A stretch of DNA of 64,000 nucleotides from Guillardia theta CCMP2712 (GCF_000315625.1 NW_005434672.1:1074310-1138309); one strand, 5' to 3'. Shown: positions 22,452 through 37,422, numbered from the stretch's first letter. Numbers and translations are program-made. The notes: generated by a model not told the origin, from the letters alone.

Positions 22452-25400
22452 TCAGGTTATCATGGTGCTCATGAGCAGCTCGTACAAGTCGCCCAAGATG
22501 GCTTCTCTCGTCTGGTTCAAGGCAGACGACAGCTGCATCTGCAAGGCGAGATCGAGGTGGAGGTATCGACCTGAGGGATCTCAGCAACGGACCAGCTCCT
22601 CTCTCAAGCATACCTAGAAGGTTCCCGTCCAGGAAGTTCTTGGCATATCGGCGCTTCATGCACATGGCAGGTTTGTACAGCCTCCATGACCTTGGGTTCA
22701 GCCCCGCGTAGTGCGGCATGGCGGTCACAAGAAGGTTCTGGAGCGCAAGGAGGCGACGATAAGACTGAGCGGACGAGTCAGACAGCACCCGGACCTCGCA
22801 CAGTCACCTGCTCGGGGATGGGGATGATAGCGCCTATCCCTCCATCTAGAGTCGTGTAATGAGCTGCTGTCCTGACGCCCAGGGTGGGACGGAAAGGAAG
22901 GGGCCAGCGGATGAACTTGTTGATGTGAGAGCCCACGTGGAGGTCAGCTCGGCAGATCAGCTGCTGCCTGCGGTACTCGGGGCTGTTGGGGTTGAAGACG
23001 AAGACCTGCACGTTCTTCTGCTCGTCCGACGCCAGCAGCCCGAAGTTGGAGCCCATGACTACAAACTCAGCGGCGTACACGGAGAGAGGCAGCGCGTCCT
23101 TGGCAAGCAGCTGTAACATCCGGATGTCCTCCCTCCATCGCAGCAGATGGACGGAGTGACGGATGTCTCCGAAGACGATGAAGAACTTGACGGTCTTGAG
23201 GGTCGTGATGTAGAGATGCGCGTCGAAGAAGGCTCGTCCCACCAGCTTCTCGTCCACCCACTCGTACACGTACAGCTTCGACCCCCCGATCATCCCCGGG
23301 TTCGGCCCCTGCGCCACCAGCAGGTAGCCCTCCAGCTGGCACAGGGCAGAGACCGGCGCCTTGATGTCCTGGATGTCTGCAGAGGTGAAAATCTGCGAGA
23401 AGATCAGAGCGAGCAAGTGATGAAGAGAGTGAGTGAGCAAGAGAGGGAGGGAGAGAGGGAAGGAGGGAGCGAAGGGAGCGAGACCTTCTTGATCTTGAAG
23501 GACGTTCTGCCTTCGTATCCTTCCTCTCCCACAACTGTGGTCACTTCGAACACGTAGATGCGACCAGTCGCCCTCGACGTCTCCGATTCCCCGTTCTGAA
23601 AACCAGTCCCGACAGCGACGAAGGGGAGGAGAGAATCTTTCACGCGCGTGTTCTTGAGATGAACGACCTGCAGGCAAAGCGCCTTCTCTCCGTTGGCAAA
23701 GTCAAACTCGTACGAGTCAAGCAGCTCCATGCTGTACGGTGCTCGCAGCTGCACCTCATACTTCTCCTCTGTGAGCGGAGGGATCGCTCCTTCTAGGGTC
23801 CCTTCTGGCCTGCCATGAGCGTCAGGTCAGGAGGAAGGGAAGGGACGTGCGTGCAGCTGCTCACTTGCGCTCATCTTCGATCTCCTGCTGGGAGGAGACG
23901 ACCAGCACGTGGCAGCCTGTGGCTGCATGGAAGGCGACATGGTGGACTGTCATCCCGACGTGCTTCGTTCTCAGCGGCCATGGAGTATCGCCGGAGATGC
24001 CTTCGGGGATGTTGCAAATCTTCAAGACTCCCTTGGCTCGGTCTCTGCCCTTGTCAGCAATGCAGACTATCCCATCCTTGCACTGCAAGTTGTTGAACCG
24101 AGCCGCGCTCCTCACGCCCTCCCCTCTGTCGAGCTTCCACGGGTGGATGCGAGGAAGACCCCGTCCGAAGAGCACGACAGCGGGCTGTCGAGCAGCAATC
24201 AAGACCCCCTCCAGCCCTCCCGCTCCTCCTAGAGGCATCAGACGTGACGTTCGCAGCGTCTGCATGTCATAAATTAGGCAGACGAAGAAAGGAATGTTGT
24301 TTGTGGTGGAGCAGCTGGAGGTGGTAGTGATTGAGGAGGAGAAGGAGAGGGAGAAGGAGAAGGAGAGGGAGATGGAGATGGAGATGGAGAGAGAGATGGA
24401 GAGGGAGATGGAGATGGAGAGGGAGATGGAGAGGGAGATGGGGAGGGAGAAGAAGAAGGAGAAGAAGGAAGCAGCCGGTACCTTCAGCGTTGCCTCTCTC
24501 GTTGGGTCTTCTAGCTCCAACTCGTCGACGAAGAAGTCGTCGAAGACCTCCTCTCCTCGCAGCATGATCTCGTGATTCACCTTCTTGAACCTCAATTTGC
24601 TCCACTTCCTCACTGCCTTCTTCGCGTCCTCCTCCTGTTTCTCAGCTTCTAGTGCTGTCATCTGTTGCGTCTCACAAAACTCGAAGCTCTTGTAGAGCAG
24701 AATGTCTGCTGAGGATGTGATGGCAACGAGGCAGAGGATGTCAGCATCGCATTCCTTCTTGTGGGGGAATGGGATCGGCTCGATACACATGTCGAGGATG
24801 AAAGGGACTTCTGGCAGGTCGGCTGGATCGAGAGCGACCGCTCCGCTTCTCTCTTCGACAAGTAGCGGAGGTGCAAGGACGAAATCTGCTGCATCGTACA
24901 CGAGCTCGAGTGACGGGAGCGTGTAGAGCTGGAAATGACCATTGCGAGGAGCAGCAGCAAGCATCACGTCCCGCTGCTGAGGATCGTCGTTTGCCTCGCC
25001 GTCGGGGATGGGATCGAGGAAGAAGCAAGCAGCAGTAATGTTGTGAATCTCATGGCTGACATAGTTGACTTGCATGCTCGAAGCATCTCCAACCAGGAGA
25101 TTCAAACGTCCATCCTGGGCAGAAGAGGTCAGGACTTCCATGCCCTCCTCCCTCCTCCCTTTCCCTTGCCGCTTACCTGCAGGATCAGAGCTATGTAGGG
25201 GTCGCGTATGTAGGCTGCCACGATCTGCAATCCATTCCCTGCAACCACTGGCAACTCTTGCTCCTTTCGTGGTCCGTTGAGGACATAGACGTTCCAAGGA
25301 GTAACCTACGAGAGGAGGAGGGAGAGGAGGAGGAGGAGGAGGAGGAGGAGGAGGAGGAGGAGGAGTCAGTCAAAATTGGACAGCAGTACAACAAAGCAGA

Positions 25401-27874
25401 GCACACCTGGACGATCCTCTGATTGCCGAAGATGTTGCCTACACACACTGTCTTGGCATCTACTTCGAAATCAACTTGCTCGTCCTCATCGAACTCCTCC
25501 AGCTCTCTCCCCTTGAGCACGATTGTTCCTTTATCATTTCCCTGGCTGATCACCATATACGCATGCATTCCTGCACTCTGCTCTTCTTCCTCATTGCCAT
25601 CCTCCTCCATGTCCTCGTCCGCTGCCTTGGCAGTTGGCCCAAACACTGTCCACACAGCTTGCGCATCAGGTAGGGGGACTGCTGTCATCACTACAGGATT
25701 GAGCGATCGCTGCAGCACCCCGAGCTTGCCATACTGCAGGCCGCCGCTGGCAGTCACCAGCTCCACACTGTCCTTCTTGACCTGTCAGGATAGCGGATCA
25801 ACACCTCCTCTTCCTCATTTGCAACTTCGTCACCTCATCCATCGACGAGCGATGAGAGCAAAGGGAGAAATCTCCTGCATTGTTGTTAGCTCACAGCACC
25901 CGCGTCAAGTCGCGAACCTATCGGCCCGATGTTCGTCAATGTATCGCAGAGCTCAAACCTGTAGAACCCGTCTGGCATGCCCTCTTTCGACAATCCGTTT
26001 GCAGCGTTCCTCGGATTCAATCCCAGATACCTGGAGGAAGTTTTCTCAATGACTTCATCGACCAACCTCATTGCAAGACAAAGGCAATCAAAACATCAAT
26101 GGCATCATCTAGCACATCCATTATCGATCCTACATGGCAGCGTCTTCGTCGTCCATTTCAACCTCGGCGTTCATCGCAGGAGCCTGTTCGGCTTTCACTG
26201 TCGTGGCTTCACGCGTTGGTGCAGCGTCAGTCGTGGGAGCACCACCATACAGGTCATCATCTGAATCACTGTTTTCCTCCTTCATCTGTACAAGACCGTC
26301 AGACATCAAACCAAGAAGCACGACTCAACACTTACTTCTGGACCTCCAGCTGGCTTGGGCGCGTCATTCCCGTAAAGCTCGTCTTCCGACGAATCTTCTT
26401 CCTTAGATGACGGCTCGGCTTCTGACTTGACAGGGGCTGACGGCAGACTATCGTTGACTTCTTGCTTCACAGGGTCGGCACCCTGGGAACTCGAACCATT
26501 CTCCACACCATTCGATTGACCATGTTCCGACACGTCGCCTTCATCGTCTACTTCCTTGGAGCGTTTGATCATCTTCACCAACGACGAGTCTCCAAGACGA
26601 GAGCCCAGGAACAGGTATGAATCTCCCACCCTGCACATAATGGACGCGAAACCCCCAGACGGACTGAGTTTGACGTCAACGAGGTCCAGTGTGAGCGCTT
26701 TAATGGTGTTGCCATCGGTATCAAGCTGCACGCCCATGATGTAGCTCTCGCCGGTAACAAGACTGAAGAGCATCTGATACCCCTCGAGCCTCACCGGATG
26801 CACCGTATCGAAGCAGATGATATCTCCGGCAGTATCGAACCGGTTCCCTCCATCGCCGGCGGCTATCGCGTATTCGTTCAGTTTCAAGGCGCATTTCTGT
26901 TCGTGATTGCGGTAGATAAGAGCATTAGATGAAACTACAACCACTCCTCCCGCAGGTGCAGGCAGTGCTACGATGTGACGAGAGTTGTGCGGAAGCTTCG
27001 AGGCGCTCCAAATAATCGGTTGTCGTCTCTGGGAGATGTTTAGAGATACTGTCGTTATCATCCCCGTGAAGTTGGACACAGCAAGCCTTCCCGCCCACGT
27101 TCGAGAGTTCTCATGCAAGAAGCTGATGGTGGGCTCGTAATATCCATCAAGGAATGTGAAGTCCACCACGTGCTTTATCCCTGCCTCATCAAGGTCTACC
27201 ACGTAGGTGGGCAGGATGCCGAGCTTATTGTCAGAGGGAGCGCCTAACCTGGTCACGGTGTTGGACGAAGCAGATTCACTCTTGAATTTCTTGTTAGGTT
27301 GCGTGAGAATTTCATCGTCTTCCTCGAGATCTGAACCCTTGTGCTTGAACGGGATGACAACCATTTTTGATTCGTACACAAGCAATGCCGCACATCTCTG
27401 CAAAGGATCCACCCGTAGAAGAGGAGCTCGCCCGAAACTTACTCTCCCCTTCCTGATCTCGTCGTCTTCAAAGAGATGCAGAGAGACGTTAACAATGTCG
27501 TCGATTGAGTTGTCATACTCCAGAATCGACAACTTCGCATCTCTAAAAACCAAGAAGAGATGATCTCGATTCCGTCCAGGCAGCCTGACGAACGCCATGG
27601 ATTCGACATTTCCATTCAGATCGTATCTACCAACACATTGCAGCGTCGCTCCGCCATGACCATGACCCGAATCCCCTGCAGCTTTCTGACCATTCTGCTT
27701 ACCATTGCATGTTTTTGAGTGCTTCTTCTCCTCTTCCTTGAGGACATACAGCTCGAGCTGGGTGCCCTTGACAACAGCAAGATTATCTTCATCTTCACTG
27801 CGGAACCTTCCTCCTCCTCCCGCCGTCACCGTCGTCGGTGCATGGCTCTCCCGCAGCGCAGCGTAGAGCGCCAT
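22452..27874 (-). CDS. CPSF1: Cleavage and polyadenylation specificity factor subunit 1 (CPSF160)
   Basis: Eleven exons: 27874-26336, 26285-26134, 26066-25895, 25781-25407, 25305-25177, 25114-24482, 24259-23865, 23809-23485, 23392-22808, 22764-22614 and 22570-22452 (1524 aa), all phases consistent. Family blocks appear in order: FKDAKLS-like FRDAKLSILEYDNSI, RVDPLQRCAALLVY, FLDGYYEPTISFLHENSRTW, SLNISQRRQPIIWS, YLFLGSRLGDSSLVK, YRFELCDTLTNIGPIG, RADLHVGSHINKFIRWP, TTLDGGIGAIIPIPEQ, SYRRLLALQN, PHYAGLNPR and NFLDGNLLGRYLHL. CPSF1 is a three-beta-propeller scaffold that holds WDR33 and CPSF30 to recognise the poly(A) signal in the nucleus. An acidic insert in the first propeller carries repeated DELYG/DDLYG motifs. 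Introns range from 43 to 222 nt; two contain microsatellites. Confidence 0.97.
24331..24472. repeat. Purine microsatellite inside a CPSF1 intron
   Basis: Repeats of gagatggagaggga and gagaaggagaggga type on the + strand fill much of the 222-nt intron 24481-24260. On the transcribed strand this is a long pyrimidine tract before the acceptor at 24260. Long ORFs through it on both strands are artefacts. Confidence 0.8.
25318..25365. repeat. (GGA)n microsatellite in a CPSF1 intron
   Basis: About fourteen GGA triplets within intron 25406-25306, forming a pyrimidine tract on the transcribed strand just before the 3' splice site at 25306. Confidence 0.85.
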
Positions 27875-29563
<1,689 letters not shown>

Positions 29564-29719
29564 GAAAGAGAAGTTGAGAATTCATGTAGAGGAGAATTGA
29601 ATGAGAATGCAAAATTTGCTGACCAGCAAGAGCTGTTCGCTGACATCTTCTATTCTCTCCCGTTAAAATTGATGAAGCAATGTGACGATGTTCCGTTGCT
29701 GGCAAAGATTGCTGTACCA

Positions 29720-32700
29720 TCACAGATCTCCAGTTTCAAATCTCTGTGATCCTCCAGCTCCTCCTCTGACTGCCTCCCCTTTGCCTCCTCCACCTCTGCT
29801 CCTGTATATCACAGCCACTATGCTCAGCAGAATGCCGGAGAAGATAACCCATGCAGCGAAAGTGGCTGAAACCAAGACGTCAGGGACAAGTGGAGAGGTG
29901 GGGGCAAAGGGGAAAGGAGAGGCAAGAGCAGAGGGAAGAGGAGAGAAGGGAAGAGGAGAGGGAGGCGGGGAGGGAGGAGGAGAAGATAAGATGAAGAAGG
30001 GACACTAGGAGCGGGTTGACGTACTGAGAGCCCAATGGAAGCTCCATATGCAAGATTCAACACGCCCAGCTGGTGTCGCTGACAGCAGAGCCGTGTGGTT
30101 GCTGCAAGGGACCTCACGGCTAGGGGGAAGAGACTGAAGGAGATATCCTCCTGTGCGCAGAGTTAGAGCATGTGAGAGGGGAGGAGAAGAGGTGACCGAG
30201 GGGAGGGCCCATGAGCTCGCCTGCGATTTGCGATTAGAGAAATCAAGGCATGCATCGAGGAAGAGGAGGTGCGCGAGCTGGCACTGTTGATGGGGAGGAG
30301 GAGGAGGAGGGGAAGGAGGGGGAGGAGGAGGAGGAAGAGGAGGAAGAGGAGGACAGGAGGAAGACAGAGACGGTGAGGGGGGACGCACCAATAGACCAGA
30401 TGGCACTGTAGAGGCCGGAGAGGCTGTCTTCGGTTGCTCGCTGATCGAGGATTGCGAGATCCGATTCGCTATCATGCTCTACAGCAGTGAGAAAGTTGTC
30501 TCCTCTTCATCTCCCTCCTCCCCTCCTTCTACAACATCTCAACTCTTCCAATCTCCTCCTCTTGTTCCTCTTGCTTTTCCTCCTCGTTTATCTTCCTGTC
30601 CTCCTCTCCTCCAACTCACCTGGAGGCCAAAAATGGAGAGTGACACTCAACATGTAGGGAACCGAGGGAACCAAAATGGCAGCACTGCCACGAGGTCAGG
30701 ATGGGACACAGCACGAGAAGTGGGGAGGAGAAGGAGCGGGAGGAAGGGACGGAGGAGGAGGATAGAACCTGCCTATCCCCATAAGCAGCAAAGAGCAGAT
30801 GTCAAGAATCCATTCCGAGAAAACTGTGAGTTGGATGGGAACGAAGTCTCCCAACGGTCCTGCTGCAGCTGATTTTGCTCCTGACCCCCCCCCTGCTCCA
30901 AGGCCTTCGAGATTCTGCAGGCTGAGCGCAAAAATGTCCGGAGTAGCTGAGAATGAAGTCAGAGGAGGAGAGGAGGAAAGGAGGGGAAGAGAGGAGGAGG
31001 TGGTGGAGCAGAGGAGAGATTGAGGTGGAGGAGAGGAGGTGATGGAGATAAACTCCCTTTCTTGTGTATCCAGACCTAAGAGGTAGACTCCGATGCCGTA
31101 CAAGAAAAGTCCGACGATGACTCTTCTTACCTCCTTGACCTTGTTCTTAGTGAAACAGATTCAGACTGATGCAGTCATCGACAATGATTGAGGAATCTTG
31201 GTTGATCACCATAGGACGACAGGAATATTGAGGAGCAGGAGGATGAGGGCGAAAACAAGACAACGAGGAAGAGAAGAAGGAGAAGGAGAAGGAGAAGGAG
31301 AAGGAGAAGAAGAAGGAGAAGGAGAAGGAGAAGAAGAAGAAGAAGAAGAAGGGCTAAAGTGAGAATGAGAATGGATACGCATTGTTACCTCGCTCGAATG
31401 TTTACCGAAGACAAAGCTGAAGATGCTGTACATTATGGGTTCAATCTACCAGCAGCGCATGTGAGAAATCCTCCCAGGCTCTTTCCTGCATGCTTCACCA
31501 TGAACACCATGCCGGCAGTTGAAGAGTCGGCTCCTGCAGTCGAGGGTGAGAGCAAGTGCGCAGCGAGAGCAAGACAAGAAATGTTAACACGATCGGAAGA
31601 ACTCACCGAGGGCGATTTTAAGATGGCGGGCAAGAGCAAGCTCTTTGAACCCCTGATCATGCTCTAGATCACATCCATGAAGTCAGAGGAGGCACCTACC
31701 TGAGCCGCCGCATGGGCGACGATCCCAAAACAAATGCAGAGGACAGGAGGATTCGTCAGCCTGGGGGAGGAAAGAGAAGAACATCTCAATCACAAACTGC
31801 AAATGGCAGAGAATAGGAGGGAGGGAGGGGAGGGAGGGAGGGAGGGAGGGAGGGAGGGAGGGAGGCAGGCAGGCAGGGATGGAGGTAGGGAGGAAAGTAG
31901 GCAGGGAGGCAGGGGGAGGAGGGACGGAGGGAGGGAAGTAGGCAGGGAGGCAGGTGGAGGAGGGAGGCAGGGAGGGAAGCAGGGAGGGAAGCAGGCAGGG
32001 AGGCAGGGAGATAGGGGAGGGAGATAGGAGAAGGGAGGGAAAACATCACCTCTTCCATGATTGCCAGAGAGCATCTTTATCAACAATCGTGTCCCCCGGT
32101 TGCGATTCCGAACCCCCTCCTGCAGAAACTTGGGAGCATCCTTCCCCAACGTTGGCCGTGGATCTTATTTCTCCCTCTCCCTCCTCTTCTTGCGGGACTA
32201 TCAAGTACTCGTTGGAGGCACTTCGTATCAGAGTCTGCAGGCACCATGTAAAGAGGAGAACGTGGGAAGGCGATACATCAGACCTCTCGGTGTTGGAATG
32301 ATAGTTTGACTGCACAGGCGATCAGGACACAAATCACGGCGGGCAGCATGACCTGAAAGCAAAGGCATTAGCTGTTCTGAATGCTGCAAAAGAATAATGC
32401 CAAAGAAGGGGAGGGAAGGATGGGGAGGGGCTGAGAGGAAGAGGGAGGGAGAGGGAGGGCGATAGGACGAGACAGGGGCCGGTGGGATTGAAAGGATAAC
32501 ACATGATCTTCTTACAGCTATCTGAAACCCGAAATATCTGTAAGAGATTCCTCCAACCGCTGGACCAATCATGTAGCCAACCCCAACAATGAATTCGATA
32601 AGACCCAAATCCCTCTGCCGCAGTGTTACTGGGATGTAGCCAGAGAAGAGAAGAAGAGAAGAAGGGAAGAAATGACAGCACAAGGCAGATACGAGTATGA

Positions 32701-33596
32701 CGCAGGGAAGGAGGATCAAGGCAAAGAACTTGGGATCAAAGTATGAGAGAGAAACAGATTCGGGAAGTAGAATGCAGATGGAGGCACTGCTGCAGGCAGG
32801 TGTTGCTAAAAAAAAAGGCGATGACGTGGAAGAGAGCAGGGAGGATTGCTTCTTGCGCAAGACAGGAGAAGAACATCTTTCTTGCCTGAAGGCTGTCAGA
32901 AACCTCAATCACCAACGCTAAAGCAGCACTATTGCTGCCTTGCGAGCCGATCCCTGAGATAAGATTGTCAGAGCAAGGTGGAGAGGTAGAGAGGGAAAGG
33001 AATTGGAGGAGCAGGGCTTTCGTACCTTGAAGGGCTCGAGCAATCATAAAGGTGGTAACTTGATTTGAATAAGCAAACATGATGGTTCCTGAGGAGAAAA
33101 ATGTGAGACAAACACAACACATTCCTCTCTTCATACCGATAGCCAAGATTGATAATCCCAAACTCAACCTGTCTGATCGGCTACGGAGAACGCGCTCACA
33201 TGATGGTGAATTGAAAACGACGAGGAAACCTGATCTTGGTAGAAAGAAAGCTCCACAGGGGTGTGCTCATGACTTGTGCGAAAGGGTTGCAAGCGACAAT
33301 CAACCCGATCACCGTTTCTAATCACAGTCAAATCTCCCCGAAAGCAAGCGGCACAACCTGGAGCGTCCAGATTCTCCTTAGCGTACCCAGGAAAGAAAGG
33401 AGCGATGAGACTGACTACAAAGAAGATGAGCATTGCACAAACAAAGTCAGCTCGCACCTGTCATCATCGTCGACAGCGTCGCAACCAGAGCCAAGTTCCG
33501 AACGAAATGTTCATGGCCGTGCGAGTGGAGCCAGGCGACTAAAGGATAGAAGCCGATGCAGTGAGCAAAGATGTGAAGGGACTCACATCCCTGCAT
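29720..33596 (-). CDS. Major facilitator transporter, SLC18B1-like
   Basis: Many tiny exons. The proposed start is ATG 33596, a 10-nt first exon (MQG) spliced to FAWLHSHGHEHFVRNLAL. Segments in SLC18B1 order follow: SLIAPFFPGYAKENLDAP, TVIGLIVACNPFAQVMSTPL, LGLSILAIGTIMFAYSNQV, TTFMIARALQGIGSQGSN, GLIEFIVGVGYMIGPAVGGI, RRVIVGLFLYGIGVYLLG, GPLGDFVPIQLT, EDSLSGLYSAIWSIG, LGVLNLAYGASIGLS and the last helix FAAWVIFSGILLSIVAVIY, ending GDL-stop at 29722-29720. The human relative is a vesicular polyamine transporter, so export or vesicle loading of an organic cation is the best guess. Exons between 30000 and 32500 are interrupted by purine-rich repeats and are only partly resolved. Confidence 0.8.
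31807..32040. repeat. GGGA/GGCA purine-rich low-complexity tract
   Basis: Runs of gggagggagggagg and ggcaggcaggcaggg within the introns of the transporter gene. On the transcribed strand it is a C/T-rich tract. ORFs here are Gly/Arg or Pro/Leu repeats and not genes. Confidence 0.8.
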
Positions 33597-34287
33597 CTGC
33601 GACCCTCGTCAGCTCAACGGCTCTCTTCTCCTCCAGCACGCATCCCAGTACCTCTGGATACGAGAGCGGGGACCCTGGTCCGAAGGTTGACATGGGGGAT
33701 GTGAGGGAAAGGCTCTGGAGTTTTGAAGAGAGATGCTACATCTGCATCGTTATTGTACTTGTTTTCTCTGACTTCTCTTCTCCCTTTCTTGACACTTTTC
33801 ACGCCAATATCGCGGCAAAAACCTCAGGATCCATTGCCATTGCGCCCGGTCAACCGGCTTTATTGCTATTCCCCCGCCCCTGTAAAAGAAACAAAAAAGC
33901 AAAAAGAATAGAACCTCAAGCTGCTAGTCAGAGGACAGTCACAGTACACTAAACTTTGACAATCAGGAGAGAGTAGTGTGGCTTGTCAAGGACCAGGAAT
34001 GGATGGAATGAAGATGAACAGAAGGGACTGACCAAGTGATGTCCATCGGTACTTCATTACTTCAAGATCACTGAACGTACTGTGGACCAATATCTTCTTC
34101 TTAAAGAACATTGCAATTGCCAATTGAAAAAAAAAACAAACTGAAAAGGCTAGCATTGATGTCGGGGACATCCTCTACGATTTCATGCTTGAAAGGATCG
34201 TAGATCTGATGTGCAAAGACTGTAGATGAGCGCGGGAAACACGCGATTCTCCCAAGAAAAAACGTACACAAACCCATCATGTCAGCC
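33597..34287. other. Intergenic region between two minus-strand genes
   Basis: About 690 bp downstream of the signal peptide peptidase stop and upstream of the transporter start. AT-rich at 34040-34140. No credible ORF; it would hold the peptidase 3' UTR and the transporter promoter. Confidence 0.5.
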
Positions 34288-35893
34288 TCAAGGATATGGC
34301 AGTTCAGAGTCGCCGAGGCCTGTGGAAGCGTCATGAGAGTCCTCAACTACATGAATGAGAGCAGGAGCAAGGAGAAAGGACGGAGATCTCACGGTGATGG
34401 GACTTGAGCCCCTCCCAGACATCTTCGATCTCTCCACGAGAGTGCGCCATCCAGACGAACGGGATGAGGGTTCCAGGTACCTGCCTTGCTTTCAGACCTG
34501 TACACCTGACCTCAAATTGAAAAGGACCAGGTAGATCATGGCTGGCTGCGCCCAATGAAACGTGCCCACAACAAATTCGCAAATTGTCAAGCCGATGCAA
34601 TAACCGATCATGACAACGGCAAAGTAGCCCTGCAAACAGAGGATATTCACCCACAGGAGAATGAAGCATCACGATTCACCATCTTCTTGTCGATTCCCTT
34701 TGCGTCATCCAAGCGCAAGGCAAAGCACACGAGGAGACCCGGGAGGACGATGTCTCCGAGCCCGATGAGAGTGAACTGCATGTGCCGTCCGCTCGCCATC
34801 ATTAGCGGCACCTAAACTTCCGTCACTACTCCTCTCCAGACATCTACGATGACATACCAAGATCTTGATTGGAACGTTGAGGCCCGTCGCCACCGTGACC
34901 ATAACATTCTTGCCGAAAATAGATGAGGAGATAAAGACCCAGAAGATGTCGTAGAAGAACGCAAGAATCAGCAGAGAGCTGGCAACTTTCAGGCTGGAAA
35001 GTCTGCAAAATTGCAGAAAATCAGGCCTCCAGAATCTTTGCAAAATATTCAGCTCACCTGACGCTCGTCAAGAAAAAGATAATGAGTGAGAAGGCGAGGA
35101 TGTTGTTCAACAACCAGCTCTTGGTGAAAAACCAACTGAGGAAGAGTTAATAACACGAATTCGAGGACAGGGCCACCCACGTCAAGACGGCCACGATGCA
35201 CACGGGTGCTAAGATGAAGAACAAGATAGGCATCGGCCCAAGATATCTAAAAGTTCAATCAGATAGGAAGGAGATGTTGTTGCAAACATACGGGACGTCA
35301 ACTTCTCGTGAGAATCTGTGATCAGTGTATCGATCCACATATGGGTATACAAGAGCTCCCAGAGCCAAAGATGAGATGAAGCAAAACAAGATCGTAACGA
35401 GCACAGACATAGCTGTAAGATGTCAGATACCGTGTTTGAAAGAAACAACAGAATCGTACCGGACATGAAATAGAAAATCATGACGAGCGAGCAAGATGCA
35501 ACGATGACGAACATGAAAGTAGTGTGCAACTGCATCTCACCTGCATCATACAACAATCAATGTCGATCTACAAGCACCAAAACAAGGAAAGAAATCACCA
35601 GCTTCAGCAGCCTCCTCGTATGCCATGGCTTCTTGACTGGTTGGACTCATGTCCATGAAAGGAGGTCGTAGTGCTCTTGAAGCTCCATAGTAAAGGATCA
35701 GAGCCGCGATGATCACTACCAAGAAGTTTGAAGGGTCGAGATGAGAGTTCTTCGACGCTGTCCGCACTGGAGCGTTGCCCCGGTGAAGTTTGGCTGGCCT
35801 TGGATGGTTTACACCAGAGACACGGCTCTGTGCGGCGGCGGCGGCAATGAAGCACAGGATGAGTGCGAGAGCTAGGACCTTTTTGGAATTCAT
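34288..35893 (-). CDS. SPP: Signal peptide peptidase (GxGD intramembrane aspartyl protease)
   Basis: At least nine exons from ATG 35893. A signal peptide (KVLALALILCFIAAAAAQS) is followed by a lumenal stretch and about nine membrane segments. The catalytic motifs are present: YD in AFFYDIFWVFISS and GLGD in TLIGLGDIVLPGLLV. The C-terminal PAL motif is PAM here (AQPAMIYLVPG). An exon ending IDKKM joins GYFAVVMIGYCIGL by a phase-0 intron, and the protein ends DSELPYP at 34288. SPP cleaves leftover signal peptides and type II membrane helices in the ER membrane. The intron sizes cluster at 43-60 nt. The identity is firm; one or two splice sites are choices between close alternatives. Confidence 0.92.
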
Positions 35894-37422
35894 CCTTCCA
35901 GCGAAGATCTGGAGAGTAATAATCAAACATCTCTTAATGCTCGCAAACATGAATGTAGCGGTTGAGCAGCAAACTGTGACTGGCTTTGTACGCTCTCTGT
36001 TTCTGAACGTATTGCAATACGTTGAGACTGAACTAAAAAGAAGAGCGGAGGAGGGGAGGGAACGGAGGCAGAACGCAATGAGCCCTTTTTGTTGGTGATA
36101 TTACAAGGCAGTGATGTGATGGAAGCTTGATACCCCCGAATCACTAAGGGAAATCAAGGGAAGAGTTGTCAAAGAGAATTGTGGAACGGAGCAGTAGCGG
36201 TGGGGTACAGGAAACGAAAAAAAGCAGGTTAAGAAATGTGTTCGAGACAGTGCATGGAAGAGGGAGGACCAGGGGCGGGGGGGAGGAAGGGGGGGAGGGG
36301 GGGTTGTAAGGGAGTGAGCAGGGACCCTGAAGGTAAGCCAAGAACTTGGTCATCGAGTGTAACGAGAACAAGAAATGAAGAGGACAGGGAGAGCGGGTGG
36401 TGAAGAGCGAGGCGAAGATGGTAAGAACATGGAAGGAAAGGAGAGAAGAGGACGAAGGGGAGGAGGAACAGAAGATGGCCTTGGATATGAAGCGGCTAGT
36501 CGCATGCGCAGCTGCCATAGTGAGTCAGCAGCAGGGGATGAGGGGGGAAGTGGGGTTGCAGGGTGGGCTGCCCTTGGGGTATTTCAAAGTACGGGTATAT
36601 TTTGGCTGATAAGTACCGGTGCTGTTCATGCTTGCTGGGTTAATCGTATTGGTGTTCTCGGAAGGTACAGAGCGAAATATATTCAGAGATTTTGAATTTT
36701 ACAAAGAACAATCTTTGAAAATGGAATTCGGTAAATCTGGAAAATAAATTTTAAGTAAAATATATTCTGTGGGCAGAAATTCCTGATTTCAACTTTAGAC
36801 AATTATTCTTCCCGAAATGAGGGGCAGCGAAATTGCGTTGTCAATAAATTTTGCAGATTACAGAAGTCAAAGTATTGATGGATAATTGTTACCCTACCCC
36901 CTAATTTCCCAGATAGCATAGGTGGAGGGTATATCCATTATTACAGTATACTCCATGAAATATTCCTGGTTAGATGCATGCTCGACTTCGGTACGATGGA
37001 GGGAGAGAGGGTGATCAGGAAGGGAGAGGAGAGGAGAGGGTGAGGTTGTGTGAGAGAAAAGTGTGAGAAACGAGGGTTATAGAGGAAGGAGACAAGTGCT
37101 CAAGCAGAGACTGGTAGAGAAGCAAGAGAGGTTCAGACAGTTGTTGGACAATAAGATAGCACATGGAGTGAGTGAACGAGCTGAAGAAGATCAGATGGAT
37201 GAAGGGGCTGCGAGAAATTGTTGTAGCGTGTACTTCGGATGGAAAATTCGAGTTAGTATATGGTGTTGTTTCGATCACAAATATTGGGAAACCAATGATG
37301 GTAACGAGATTCGTATAACGACTTTCGGCAACAGGCCAGGAACAATTCTCTTGATTTGTACAGCTCTCGTAGAAGCAAACCAACTATCGTGGACAAAAGA
37401 TATTGAACGAGTCTTACCTGCT
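35894..37422. other. Long intergenic region, no gene recognised
   Basis: About 1.5 kb between the divergent SPP and CDC123 genes. 36020-36480 is purine-rich on the + strand (gggcgggggggaggaagggggggaggggg). 36700-36960 is AT-rich with one ccctaccccc. ORFs at 36375-36695 and 37063-37644 have no family features. I see no RNA. Confidence 0.5.

Noticed and set aside
23861-25297. A 478-codon minus ORF that includes a long SLSISLSIS repeat
   Set aside because: It runs straight through two CPSF1 introns. The repeat is an intronic microsatellite; the conserved parts are already in the spliced CPSF1 model.
36375-36695. Gly/Arg/Glu-rich 106-codon ORF between SPP and CDC123
   Set aside because: It lies in purine-rich low-complexity sequence and has no features of a real protein or splice signals around it.
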